From Polaribacter sp. WD7 (GTDB lineage Bacteria; Bacteroidota; Bacteroidia; Flavobacteriales; Flavobacteriaceae), in NCBI RefSeq assembly GCF_003335085.1, contig NZ_QPEJ01000017.1, positions 186,001 through 250,000 of the forward strand: a DNA stretch of 64,000 nucleotides. Reading direction: 5' to 3'. Numbering within the stretch: position 1 is the first letter of the stretch; each line of letters starts with the position of its first letter. Positions 17,244 to 25,916 of this stretch are shown here, piece by piece. Position numbers and translations under genes: made by a program. The notes beneath the pieces were generated by a model. That model was not told the DNA's origin. It searched no databases and saw only the letters and a program-made list of their open reading frames with translations.

Positions 17244-18362
17244 ATGAAAGATTATTTATTACAGCCATTTAACAATATTACAGATTTACCGTTAAAAAAC
17301 AGGGTAGTTATGGCACCCATGACAAGAAGTAGAGCAAATAATGAGGGTAACGTGCCTATAAATGATTTACATGGTTTGTATTACGAACAAAGAGCTAGTG
17401 CTGGTTTAATAATTACTGAAGGAGCTCAAGTTTCTAAAAGAGCAGTAGGTTATATAAATACAGCAGGAATTTATAGTCAAGAACAAGTCGAAGGGTGGAA
17501 AAATGTGACTAAAAGAGTACATGACAAAGGAGGCAAAATCTTCATTCAGTTATGGCATGTAGGAAGAATGTCTCATCCAGATTTTCATAATGGTGAACTG
17601 CCCTTAGCCCCATCTGCATTAAATGCAAATGAAACAGTATACACCCCAGAAGGAGAGAAGAAGACGGTTACACCTAAAGAAATGACAGAAAAGGATATTG
17701 TAGAAACTATAAACGATTTTAAAACCGCTGCTCAAAATGCCATGGAAGCTGGTTTTGACGGTGTAGAAATACACTCTTCTAATGGTTATTTGATACATCA
17801 GTTTTTTAATGCCACTTCTAACCAAAGAACAGATAAATATGGAGGAAGCAAAGAAAACCGAGTGCGCTTCTTTTTTGAAGTTTTAGATGCTATAAAAGAA
17901 GTTGTGCCTGAGCAAAAAATAGGGGCTCGATTTAACCCCTCTTTACACGGAATTTTTGGTATGCAGATGGATGAGGAAAGCATACCAACTTTTGAATATA
18001 TCATAAAAAAATTAAATACGTATAACCTAGCATACATTCATTTATCAGAACCTTTTAATGATGTATCTGATGTGCCATATGCTGTTCAAAATATAGCATC
18101 GCATTTTAGACCTCTTTACAACGGTAATATCATTATAAATGCTGGTTTTGATAAAGAATCTGGAAACGAGGTTATCCAAAAAGGTAATGCTGATATGGTA
18201 GCTTATGGAAAACCCTATATTTCTAATCCTGATTTAGTTGAAAGGTTTGCGCAAGATGTACCGTTAGCAGATTGGAACGAAGAAACGTTTTACACAACTG
18301 GACATAAAGGGTATACAGATTACGAAAGAGCAACAACAGAAAAAGTATTGGAAAATGCTTAA
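17244..18362 (+). CDS. Old Yellow Enzyme family alkene reductase
   Basis: FMN-dependent TIM-barrel oxidoreductase of 372 residues, cytosolic, reducing activated C=C bonds (enals, enones, nitro compounds) with NAD(P)H. It shows NRVVMAPMTRSRA near 20, FIQLWHVGRMSHPDF near 95, and GVEIHSSNGYLIHQFF near 175-190 with the His and Asn that hold the substrate, followed by RTDKYGGSKENR. Length and order fit the NemA group. Single gene; it ends at a bidirectional terminator shared with the aldehyde dehydrogenase. Confidence 0.92.
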   Translation: MKDYLLQPFNNITDLPLKNRVVMAPMTRSRANNEGNVPINDLHGLYYEQRASAGLIITEGAQVSKRAVGYINTAGIYSQEQVEGWKNVTKRVHDKGGKIFIQLWHVGRMSHPDFHNGELPLAPSALNANETVYTPEGEKKTVTPKEMTEKDIVETINDFKTAAQNAMEAGFDGVEIHSSNGYLIHQFFNATSNQRTDKYGGSKENRVRFFFEVLDAIKEVVPEQKIGARFNPSLHGIFGMQMDEESIPTFEYIIKKLNTYNLAYIHLSEPFNDVSDVPYAVQNIASHFRPLYNGNIIINAGFDKESGNEVIQKGNADMVAYGKPYISNPDLVERFAQDVPLADWNEETFYTTGHKGYTDYERATTEKVLENA

Positions 18363-18366
18363 CAAT

Positions 18367-18400
18367 AAAAAACCGGAATATTAAATATTCCGGTTTTTTT
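18367..18400. terminator. Bidirectional terminator between OYE and aldehyde dehydrogenase genes
   Basis: AAAAACCGGAATAT and ATATTCCGGTTTTT form a perfect stem around a three-base loop, with A- and T-tracts at the two sides. Confidence 0.9.
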
Positions 18401-18401
18401 A

Positions 18402-19769
18402 TTAATCTATCCAAATTGTTTTTGTGTTTACAAATTCTTTAATTCCGAAACTAGACAACTCCCTGCCGTAACCACTATTTTTAATACCACCAAAAGGAAG
18501 TCTAGGATCAGAAACCACTAATTTATTTACAAAACTATTACCAGCTTCTAGTTGCAGCGCTATTTTTTCACCTCGTTTTGTATCTCCTGTAATTACACCA
18601 GAACCCAATCCAAAAGAAGAATTGTTAGCCAATGCTATAGCCTCTTTATCATCTTTAGCTTTAATCACGGAAGCGACGGGACCAAAAAGTTCTTCATCAA
18701 AACCAACCATACCAGGTGTTAAATCTGAAAGAATAGTAGCAGGATAATAAGCTCCTTTTCCTTCAGGAATTTTACCACCTAAAATTAATGTACCTCCTTG
18801 AGATATTGTTTTCTCTACTTGTTTGTGTAGTTCGTTTCTCAAATCAACCCTGGCCATAGGACCGTAATAAACCTCTTCATCTGTGGGCTCTCCCATTTTG
18901 GCATTTGCCATTTTTTTTGTGAATTGCTCTACGAAATCATCATAAATACTTTCTAAGACAATAAAACGTTTAGCCGCTATACAAGTTTGCCCGTTATTTT
19001 GTAAGCGTCCAAAAGTGGCCAAGTCAGTAGCTTTTTCAAGATCAGCATCTTCACAAATAATGTAGGCGTCACTACCACCCAATTCTAAAACGGTTTTCTT
19101 TAATTTGTTTCCTGCAATTTTAGCAACAGAGCGTCCTGCAGGTTCACTTCCTGTTAGCGTAACCGCAACAATGTTAGGGTTTTTTATAACCGCTTCCATG
19201 TTTTTAGATGAAATGTTTAAATTGGTAAATACACCTCTAGGAAAACCAGCTTCTATAAAGGCCTCTTCTAAAGCAAAAGCACAGCCTTGGACATTAGAGG
19301 CATGCTTTAATACACCCGTATTGCCAGTCATGACAGCTGGTGCAGCAAAACGAATAACTTGATAAAATGGAAAATTCCAAGGCATGACAGCTAAGGTTAC
19401 CCCAAGAGGTTGAAAGGTAACGTAACTTTTTTTAGCTTCGGTTTCTATAATTTCATCTGCAAGTAATTCTTCTATATGATCTGCATAATAATTGCATATT
19501 TTTGCACATTTTTCTATCTCACTTCTAGATTGCTCAATTATTTTACCCATTTCTTCTGTGGCTAATTGAGCATATTTTTCTTTATTTTTTTGAAAGATAG
19601 CGGCTAGATTGCGCATCAATTTCTTTCTTTCTTCAAAGCTGGTTTGTTTCCAATTAAGATAGCTTTTGTGCGCTTTAGCAATTTTTTTTTCTGCTTCTTT
19701 AGCAGAAATTCTTGCATAACTAGCAATCTCTTTTTCTGTTGCTGGATTTATACTTGTTGTAGTTTCCAT
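18402..19769 (-). CDS. NAD(P)-dependent succinate-semialdehyde dehydrogenase-like aldehyde dehydrogenase
   Basis: Aldehyde dehydrogenase of 455 residues, the short form typical of GabD/Sad-like enzymes. Landmarks are MPWNFPFYQVIRFAAPAVM near 130, the coenzyme-site ALTLTGSEPAGRS region (read as VAVTLTGSEPAGRSVAK near 205), VLELGGSDAYIICEDADL with the general-base Glu near 230, and NNGQTCIAAKR with the catalytic Cys near 263. It begins 6 bases after the TPP enzyme and must share its transcript. The pairing suggests it oxidises the aldehyde made by that enzyme, most simply succinic semialdehyde to succinate. Confidence 0.88.
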   Translation of the reverse strand: METTTSINPATEKEIASYARISAKEAEKKIAKAHKSYLNWKQTSFEERKKLMRNLAAIFQKNKEKYAQLATEEMGKIIEQSRSEIEKCAKICNYYADHIEELLADEIIETEAKKSYVTFQPLGVTLAVMPWNFPFYQVIRFAAPAVMTGNTGVLKHASNVQGCAFALEEAFIEAGFPRGVFTNLNISSKNMEAVIKNPNIVAVTLTGSEPAGRSVAKIAGNKLKKTVLELGGSDAYIICEDADLEKATDLATFGRLQNNGQTCIAAKRFIVLESIYDDFVEQFTKKMANAKMGEPTDEEVYYGPMARVDLRNELHKQVEKTISQGGTLILGGKIPEGKGAYYPATILSDLTPGMVGFDEELFGPVASVIKAKDDKEAIALANNSSFGLGSGVITGDTKRGEKIALQLEAGNSFVNKLVVSDPRLPFGGIKNSGYGRELSSFGIKEFVNTKTIWID

Positions 19770-19775
19770 TGTATT

Positions 19776-21413
19776 CTAATTTTCTTTTATTAAAACATTT
19801 AATATTTCATGATTTAGAGAATAGTCTACCGCTAAATCTATGATGTGTATTCCTTTTTCGTGTATGGTTTTTTGTAAGGTATCAATAAACTCGTCCACTG
19901 ATTTTGGTTGATATCCTTTTGCACCAAAACTTTCTGCATATTTTGAAAAATCTGGATTTTGATAATCCAAACCATATTTAGGAAATCCTTCTCCTTCTTG
20001 TTTCCATTCTATCATTCCGTAAGCATTATCATTCAAAATAATGATGACCAAATCTAATTGCATTCTTACCGCAGTTTCTATCTCCTGTGAGTTCATCATA
20101 AACCCTCCATCACCATTGATAGAAATTACTTTTTTGTGAGGGTATAATTCTTTGGCCATCATTGCAGAGGCTAAACCAGCTCCCATAGTAGCTAAGGCAT
20201 TATCTAAGAGTAACGTGTTTTGAGCATATGCAGGATAATTTCTAGAAAACCAAAGCTTATAAATACCATTATCTAAGGTTACTATACCATCATCTGGCAT
20301 AATATCTCTGGTTACTTTTACAATTCTTTGGGGTAAAATAGGGAAACGATTGTCATTAAAATATTTAGACAAATGTTTGTTTACTTTTTGTTTTATGTTA
20401 ATATAAAAATCATTATCCCATTTACCTGCGTGTTTTTTTAATTGATTTGTTAGTTTTTTTACTGTAGAAGCGATATCTCCAATAACATTATGATGCGGAA
20501 AATAAACCTCATTTACTTCTGTACTGAAAAAGTTAATATGAATTACTTTTCTTTTATCATCTTTATTCATGATAAAAGGAGGCTTTTCTATAGTGTCATG
20601 ACCAATGTTTATAATTAAATCAGAATGTTCTATAGCTTCATGTATAAAGTCTTCAGACGATAAAGCGGCTGTACCAATATAAAGTTCATGTCGTTCATCT
20701 ATAATACCCTTTCCCATTTGCGTATTAAAAAAAGGAATCTGTAATGCATTTACAAATGTTGTTAAGGCTTTAGAAGCTCTTTTTCTATTGGCACCTGCCC
20801 CTATTAAAAGTAAGGGCTGTTTTGCTGCTGCAATGATAGAAGCTGCTTTTTTAATGTCTTTTTTATTGGCTGTCGGAATTTTAGGTTCAACTTTGGCAAA
20901 AACGTGCATGTCTTCAACTTTTTCTTGTGCTACATCTTCTGGTATTTCTATATGGGTAACACCAGGTCTTTCTTCTTCGGCTTTTCTGAACGCTTCTCTA
21001 AATAAAGCCGAGGCATTTTTACCATGGGTTAATTGTTTAGAATATTTGGTTAGGGGTTGAAGCATTTCTACAATATCTAAAATTTGAAAATTACCTTGTT
21101 TGCTGCTTTTTATGGGTTTTTGTCCTGTTAACATTACCATAGGCATAGCGCCTAATTGAGCGTAAGCAGCAGGTGTAAATAAATTAGTGGCTCCCGGACC
21201 TAAAGTACTCATACAAACACCAGCTTTACCCGTTAGCCTTCCATAGGTAGCTGCCATAAAGCCTGCGCCTTGTTCGTGTCTGGTTAGTATTAATTTTATT
21301 TTGGAAGTTCTTAACGATTCCAATAAATCTAAATTCTCTTCTCCAGGTAAACCAAAAATATATGCTACATTTTCATTTTCTAATGCTTTTACTATCAAAT
21401 CACTCGTTTTCAT
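19776..21413 (-). CDS. TPP-dependent decarboxylase, acetolactate synthase-like; candidate 2-oxoglutarate decarboxylase
   Basis: Thiamine diphosphate enzyme of 545 residues with the three usual domains: N-terminal pyrimidine-binding (FGLPGEENLDLLESL; RHEQGAGFMAATYGRLTGKAG with the catalytic Glu near 47), central (about 190-325), and C-terminal PP-binding with the metal motif GDGGFMMNSQEIETAVRMQ ending in LNDNAYG. Routine annotation would be acetolactate synthase large subunit. No ilvN small subunit, ilvC or ilvD is nearby; the gene directly downstream is an SSADH. That order and both lengths match the cyanobacterial 2-oxoglutarate decarboxylase/SSADH pair, so that role is a good alternative. 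True acetolactate synthase is not excluded. Confidence 0.75.
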   Translation of the reverse strand: MKTSDLIVKALENENVAYIFGLPGEENLDLLESLRTSKIKLILTRHEQGAGFMAATYGRLTGKAGVCMSTLGPGATNLFTPAAYAQLGAMPMVMLTGQKPIKSSKQGNFQILDIVEMLQPLTKYSKQLTHGKNASALFREAFRKAEEERPGVTHIEIPEDVAQEKVEDMHVFAKVEPKIPTANKKDIKKAASIIAAAKQPLLLIGAGANRKRASKALTTFVNALQIPFFNTQMGKGIIDERHELYIGTAALSSEDFIHEAIEHSDLIINIGHDTIEKPPFIMNKDDKRKVIHINFFSTEVNEVYFPHHNVIGDIASTVKKLTNQLKKHAGKWDNDFYINIKQKVNKHLSKYFNDNRFPILPQRIVKVTRDIMPDDGIVTLDNGIYKLWFSRNYPAYAQNTLLLDNALATMGAGLASAMMAKELYPHKKVISINGDGGFMMNSQEIETAVRMQLDLVIIILNDNAYGMIEWKQEGEGFPKYGLDYQNPDFSKYAESFGAKGYQPKSVDEFIDTLQKTIHEKGIHIIDLAVDYSLNHEILNVLIKEN

Positions 21414-21563
21414 AAATATTTTTGTTGTTATTTTAAGTAAGTACTACGAAATTAAGGATTAATAAAACCTATTTTATAGAGGAATTAATTAAAAATATGT
21501 TAATTTTTTTATTAAATTTTTAAGATTTTGTTAAAGTAGAGTATGAGTTAAAATTCTATTTTT

Positions 21564-21600
21564 TTGAGTTCACATTATTTGAGGTATAAAATTATGTTTG
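21564..21600 (+). promoter_or_regulatory. Weak promoter candidate before the peroxiredoxin-like gene
   Basis: TATGTTTG at 21593-21600 matches TAnnTTTG exactly. The nearest suitable TTG (21564-21566) is 26 bases upstream, longer than usual, so only the downstream element is well supported. The start codon is 36 bases further on. Confidence 0.35.
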
Positions 21601-21635
21601 CAAAAAAGTATAAACTATATTAAATTAAAAAAGGT

Positions 21636-22145
21636 ATGATAAAACCGAGAGAGAAAACCCCGAATTTGCGCATCAACTTAGTAAATGATACACAATGGAA
21701 TTTACAAGACCAAGACCCAGATAATTTTACTATGATTCTTTTTTACAGAGGCAAGCATTGTCCTGTTTGTAAAAAGCAATTACAAGAATTACAACAAAAA
21801 GTAAATGACTTTACAGATAAGGGAATCAATGTAATAGCTATAAGCACAGATACTGAGGCTAGAGCCAAAGAAACCTATAAAGAATGGAAGATAGAAAGCA
21901 TTCCTCTTGGTTACGAATTTTCAATAGAAGAGGCCCGAAAATGGGGACTGTTTATTTCTGAAAGGGTTAGCGATAAAGAACCAAACACTTTTGTAGAACC
22001 AGGTATGTTTATTATTGATAAAGAAAGTAAATTATATTGGAGTTCTATACAATCTATGCCCTTTGCAAGACCTCCATTTGAAGAAGTTTTGAGAGGTATA
22101 GATTATATACTGAAAGAAAATTATCCGGCAAGAGGAGAAGCTTAA
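21636..22145 (+). CDS. Peroxiredoxin-like (AhpC/TSA) family protein
   Basis: Thioredoxin-fold protein of 169 residues. FYRGKHCPVCKKQLQEL near residues 30-47 carries a CxxC in the position of the peroxidatic cysteine, followed by INVIAISTDTEARAKET, typical of the peroxiredoxin-like group rather than the classical AhpC. No signal peptide, so cytosolic. Probably acts in thiol or peroxide metabolism; the substrate is not known. Single gene between a divergent TPP enzyme and its own terminator. Confidence 0.82.
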   Translation: MIKPREKTPNLRINLVNDTQWNLQDQDPDNFTMILFYRGKHCPVCKKQLQELQQKVNDFTDKGINVIAISTDTEARAKETYKEWKIESIPLGYEFSIEEARKWGLFISERVSDKEPNTFVEPGMFIIDKESKLYWSSIQSMPFARPPFEEVLRGIDYILKENYPARGEA

Positions 22146-22151
22146 TCATAA

Positions 22152-22188
22152 TAAAAAAGCTATTATTTAACTAATAATAGCTTTTTTA
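22152..22188 (+). terminator. Terminator after peroxiredoxin-like gene
   Basis: AAAAAAGCTATTATT (22153 on) pairs with AATAATAGCTTTTTT, with a short loop; it starts just after the stop codon. Confidence 0.85.
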
Positions 22189-22288
22189 TGTATAACACTG
22201 TTGATAATAAAATTTTTTAAGAAGAAATTATAGCTATTTCTGTATTTAATTTGCAAATAGATTTTATATTCACATTAATTTTTTTTTA

Positions 22289-24319
22289 TTGTCTTTAATT
22301 TTAATTACATATCTATTTGCGGCGTTTTTACTAAGTTTTGCTATTGGCTATTTTCAATATTTTTACAACGTAAAAAATAAGACAATAGTAAATTACGTTT
22401 TACTAGTATTAAGGTCTCTAGGTTTTTTTATGCTGTTTGCGTTGTTGATAAACCCTAAAATAAAGACAACACAGACAGATAATGTAAAACCCATACTTTC
22501 AATATTGATTGACAACTCTAAATCTATTGCTTACTTTAAAGATACAAGCAGTGTTAATAGCTTTGTAAATCAACTTCAAAACGACAATTTACTAAATGAC
22601 AAGTTTACCATTAAAAGTTATTATTTTGATGATGATTTATCTATACGAGACAGTCTAAAATTTTTAGGAAATAATACAAATATATCTGAAGCTATTACGA
22701 AAGTTAATATGTTGTATGATAATGAAATAGCTCCTATAGTTATATTGTCAGACGGAAATCAAACTGTTGGGAATGATTACAGTTTTACCAATTCAAAACA
22801 ACCTGTTTACCCTGTAATCTTTGGAGATACAACTAGGCATATAGATCTTAAAATCAATCAGATAAATGTCAATAAATATAGCTATTTGAATAATAAGTTT
22901 CCAGTAGAGGTATTACTAAATTATGAAGGTAATGAGTCCGTTACTAGTAAATTTAAGATATTTAACAAATCCAATAACGTTGTTTTTTCAAAGCAATTGC
23001 GTTTTTCTGCAACAGAAAATTCAAAATCATTTACTGCAAATTTAACTTCTTTACAAGAGGGAGTGCAATACTATAGAACAAGTTTACAAAAGGTTGAAAG
23101 AGAGAAAAATATAAAAAATAATGTAAAAAACTTTTCTATTGAGGTTATTAATGAACAAACTAAAATTCTACTACTAAGTTCGGTTTTACATCCTGATATT
23201 GGAGCTTTTAAAAAAGCAATAGAAAGTAACAAACAACGTAAAGTTGACGTTTTCTTGATTGATAATTTTAAAAAAGAAATAAATGATTATCAGTTAGTTA
23301 TTTTATTTGAAGTGAATAAAAAGTTTAAAAATATAATTGATGCAGTAAAAAGTACTAAAAGTAATTATTTACTAGTTTCTGGAGTGAATACAGATTGGAA
23401 TTTTATCAATCAAAATGAACTTGGTTTTCGTAAAAATTTCATCAATCAAACAGAAAGTTATAATGCAGATTACAATAGCGCATTTCAAACATATTATCAA
23501 AAAGACATTGGTTTTTCTCAATTTCCGCCGCTACAAGATCAATTTGGAGAAATAAAGATTTTAAAAGAGCATCAAACTTTATTAAATCAAAATATTAACG
23601 GTGTAGCTACTCAGCAACCTTTATTAATTACTTCAGAAGAAAACAATCAAAAGACTTCAGTTTTATTTGGGCAAGGTATCTGGAAATGGAGAGCCAACAG
23701 CTTTTTAAGTACCAATTCTTTTCAAGATTTCGATTCTTTTATTGGAAACCTTATTCAATATTTATCTTCTAATAAAAAGCGAAATCGTTTAGATATTCAA
23801 GCTGAAAAATTGTTCGCTGCAAATTCAAACGTAGTATTCAATGCTTTTTATACTGATAAAAATTACAAATTTGATAATAGGGCATCTCTTGAAATTCTAA
23901 TAACCAGTATAGAATCTAAAGAAACCTTTGCGCTTCCGTTTTCTTTAGACAATAATAACTATAAAACGTCCATTCAAAATTTACCTTCTGGTAGTTATAC
24001 TTATAAGGTAACAGCTTTAGGACAAAATATTAATAGATACGGTAGTTTTAAGATTACAGATTTTGAAATAGAAGCCCAGTTTACTAGAGCTAATACAGAA
24101 AAACTTCTACAGTTAGCCAATAAAACAAAGGGGAAACGATATCATAAAAATGAGTTTGAAAATTTAAAACAAGAGCTACTGGGTAATTCATCTTATTATA
24201 CAATACAAAATGTTAAATTAAAAGAGAAAAACTTAATCGATTGGAAATGGATTTTATTTCTAATAGTTGCTCTATTTTCTGCTGAATGGTTCATTAGAAA
24301 ATATTATGGAAAAGTATAG
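22289..24319 (+). CDS. Large membrane protein with VWA-like region
   Basis: Protein of 676 residues. Two hydrophobic spans at about 3-22 and 33-53 (LITYLFAAFLLSFAIGYF; YVLLVLRSLGFFMLFALLIN) are followed by a long extracytoplasmic part and a last span near 653-668 (WKWILFLIVALFSAEWFI). The segment LSILIDNSKSIAYF near 69 and IVILSDGNQTVGN near 150 are the two edges of a VWA-like domain (DxSxS and LSDG). This shape fits the BatA/BatB-related or glutamine-amidotransferase-like membrane proteins of Bacteroidota. Function unknown. The only fitting start is TTG at 22289. Confidence 0.75.
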   Translation: MSLILITYLFAAFLLSFAIGYFQYFYNVKNKTIVNYVLLVLRSLGFFMLFALLINPKIKTTQTDNVKPILSILIDNSKSIAYFKDTSSVNSFVNQLQNDNLLNDKFTIKSYYFDDDLSIRDSLKFLGNNTNISEAITKVNMLYDNEIAPIVILSDGNQTVGNDYSFTNSKQPVYPVIFGDTTRHIDLKINQINVNKYSYLNNKFPVEVLLNYEGNESVTSKFKIFNKSNNVVFSKQLRFSATENSKSFTANLTSLQEGVQYYRTSLQKVEREKNIKNNVKNFSIEVINEQTKILLLSSVLHPDIGAFKKAIESNKQRKVDVFLIDNFKKEINDYQLVILFEVNKKFKNIIDAVKSTKSNYLLVSGVNTDWNFINQNELGFRKNFINQTESYNADYNSAFQTYYQKDIGFSQFPPLQDQFGEIKILKEHQTLLNQNINGVATQQPLLITSEENNQKTSVLFGQGIWKWRANSFLSTNSFQDFDSFIGNLIQYLSSNKKRNRLDIQAEKLFAANSNVVFNAFYTDKNYKFDNRASLEILITSIESKETFALPFSLDNNNYKTSIQNLPSGSYTYKVTALGQNINRYGSFKITDFEIEAQFTRANTEKLLQLANKTKGKRYHKNEFENLKQELLGNSSYYTIQNVKLKEKNLIDWKWILFLIVALFSAEWFIRKYYGKV

Positions 24320-24366
24320 ATTTGTTTTGTTCTAACCACTTTTAATAAATATTAAGACAGTACAAA

Positions 24367-24397
24367 TTGTGTTTGATAAACTTATATCGTAAATTTG
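24367..24397 (+). promoter_or_regulatory. Promoter of the SPFH-protein gene
   Basis: TTG at 24367-24369, 20 bases, then TAAATTTG at 24390-24397: a full match to the Bacteroidota consensus, placed 22 bases before the ATG. Confidence 0.7.
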
Positions 24398-24418
24398 TTA
24401 TAACTAAAAAATTAAAAA

Positions 24419-25249
24419 ATGGCAAACAATCAAGTTGATTTAAAATTACCAAAAGGGGGTATTTTTCTTATAATCCTTTTATTTGGTGTTATCATATTGT
24501 TTTCTAAATCTACCGTAACTATTGGTCCTGGAGAAGGAGGAGTGGTTTTTGAAAGATTTGGAGACGGTATTAATACAGAAAAAACATACGGAGAAGGATT
24601 TCAAATTGTAGCTCCTTGGAATGAAATGATTGTACGTAAAGTTCGTCAACAATCTGTTTCTGATGAAATGAATGTACTTTCTGTAAACGGATTAGAAGTA
24701 AAAGTAAGCGGTACAGTTTGGTATGAACCAGAATTTTCCAATTTAGGATTATTGATAAAAACTAAAGGAGAAGATTATGAAAGAGAATTGTTAGACCCTG
24801 CTATTAATGCTGCTGCTAGAAGTGTTTTTGGACGGTATACTCCAGAACAATTGTACTCTAGTAAACGTGATGTTATAGAACAAGAAATTTTAGATGAAGT
24901 ACAAATTCTTTTAAAAGATCAATATTTAATGGTAAAAAGGGTTTTAGTTAAAGACGTAAAATTACCACCAACTATTAGAACAGCAATTGAAACAAAATTA
25001 AAGCAAGAACAAGAATCTTTAGAGTACGAGTTTAGAATTGCAAAAGCTAAAAAGGAAGCAGAAAGACAGAGAATTGATGCAGAAGGTAAAGCTGCTGCAA
25101 ACAAGATTTTAAGTGCATCTTTAACAGATAAAATCTTACAAGAAAAAGGTATTGAAGCCACATTAAAGCTTTCTGAATCTAGCAATAGCAAAGTAGTTGT
25201 TATAGGTTCTGGAAAAAGCGGAATGCCTATAATTTTAGGAAATCAATAA
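24419..25249 (+). CDS. Prohibitin-like SPFH (band 7) domain protein
   Basis: Protein of 276 residues anchored by one N-terminal membrane segment (about 13-31, GGIFLIILLFGVIILFS), followed by the SPFH domain (about 33-200, GPGEGGVVFERFGDG; PAINAAARSVFGRYTPEQLYS) and a coiled-coil helix (about 195-235, RIAKAKKEAERQRIDAEG). This is the prohibitin arrangement, which forms large rings on the inner membrane and is thought to organise membrane protein quality control. Has its own promoter and terminator. No partner NfeD or FtsH gene is beside it. Confidence 0.88.
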   Translation: MANNQVDLKLPKGGIFLIILLFGVIILFSKSTVTIGPGEGGVVFERFGDGINTEKTYGEGFQIVAPWNEMIVRKVRQQSVSDEMNVLSVNGLEVKVSGTVWYEPEFSNLGLLIKTKGEDYERELLDPAINAAARSVFGRYTPEQLYSSKRDVIEQEILDEVQILLKDQYLMVKRVLVKDVKLPPTIRTAIETKLKQEQESLEYEFRIAKAKKEAERQRIDAEGKAAANKILSASLTDKILQEKGIEATLKLSESSNSKVVVIGSGKSGMPIILGNQ

Positions 25250-25718
25250 AAATTTAGTTTCAAATACAATTTTAAAATCCAGCTTATGCTGGATTTTTTT
25301 TGTAACACACTTTACAATTGAACTTAGTAAAATTTGTGTATACTATAAACATTTTAGCTTATAAACTCTAACTTTTTACACGATTTTTTATCTAAAAACC
25401 ACTATTTCTGATACTTTGAGATTATTTTAAATAACGTTATTTCGATATTACTTTTCTATTATACAAGTGTTATTTAACTGAAAATTATATGATTGTCATT
25501 TAGAACATTGCTGAAATTTAAATATATTTAAATTGAAAGTAGCTTACTAAGTAAAAGTGTAGTTGAGAAATATCATATTACTAGTAACAAGTTTTGATGG
25601 TTCATTTTTGATGTTAGGACTTTATTAAGAAGAGTTGCTAAAATTTTGTTAAACAGATTTTTACGCGTAACAAAAGAGTAAGGTGTGCGTCATATATGCA
25701 ATTCAAAAAAACAAACAC
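25250..25718. other. Long non-coding gap
   Basis: Apart from the terminator at its start I see no gene here. The sequence is plain A/T-rich DNA with stop codons in all frames. The last 70 bases, which include an ACGCGTAAC stretch, are probably the upstream region of the 41-residue gene. Confidence 0.5.
25274..25300 (+). terminator. Terminator after SPFH gene
   Basis: AAAATCCAGC-TTAT-GCTGGATTTTTTT: a 10-bp stem with a tetraloop and a T-run. Confidence 0.9.
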
Positions 25719-25844
25719 ATGAGAAAACAAAACGATAATGATAATCAGAAAAATAATACTTCTTTAGAGAGCATTAAGTCTAAGAGAATGACATGGAATA
25801 TTAGAAGAAAATACAACTATAAGTACGTAACTACTGTATTTTAA
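25719..25844 (+). CDS. Small basic protein, 41 residues
   Basis: Open frame starting MRKQNDNDNQKNNTSLESIK and ending KYNYKYVTTVF. The N-terminal half is polar and Asn-rich, the C-terminal half basic and aromatic (MTWNIRRKYNYKY). It is followed 25 bases later by a terminator-like hairpin and is the only plausible product of an otherwise empty 670-bp gap. No family recognised. Confidence 0.5.
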   Translation: MRKQNDNDNQKNNTSLESIKSKRMTWNIRRKYNYKYVTTVF

Positions 25845-25866
25845 TTGTAGTTAGTTTTAATAGTTG

Positions 25867-25905
25867 ATTGAGGGTCAAGAAATTTCATCGTTTTTTGACT
25901 CTCTT
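25867..25905 (+). terminator. Terminator-like hairpin after the 41-residue gene
   Basis: GAGGGTCAA pairs with TTGACTCTC (one G-U), loop of about 17 bases that includes a T-run, followed by TTCTTTT. It lies between the small gene and the convergent gene at 25917. Confidence 0.6.
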
Positions 25906-25916
25906 CTTTTGTAAAA

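Noticed and set aside
19776..21413. Confident naming as ilvB or alsS
   Set aside because: Family resemblance is real, but the SSADH neighbour and absence of ilvN leave the substrate open.
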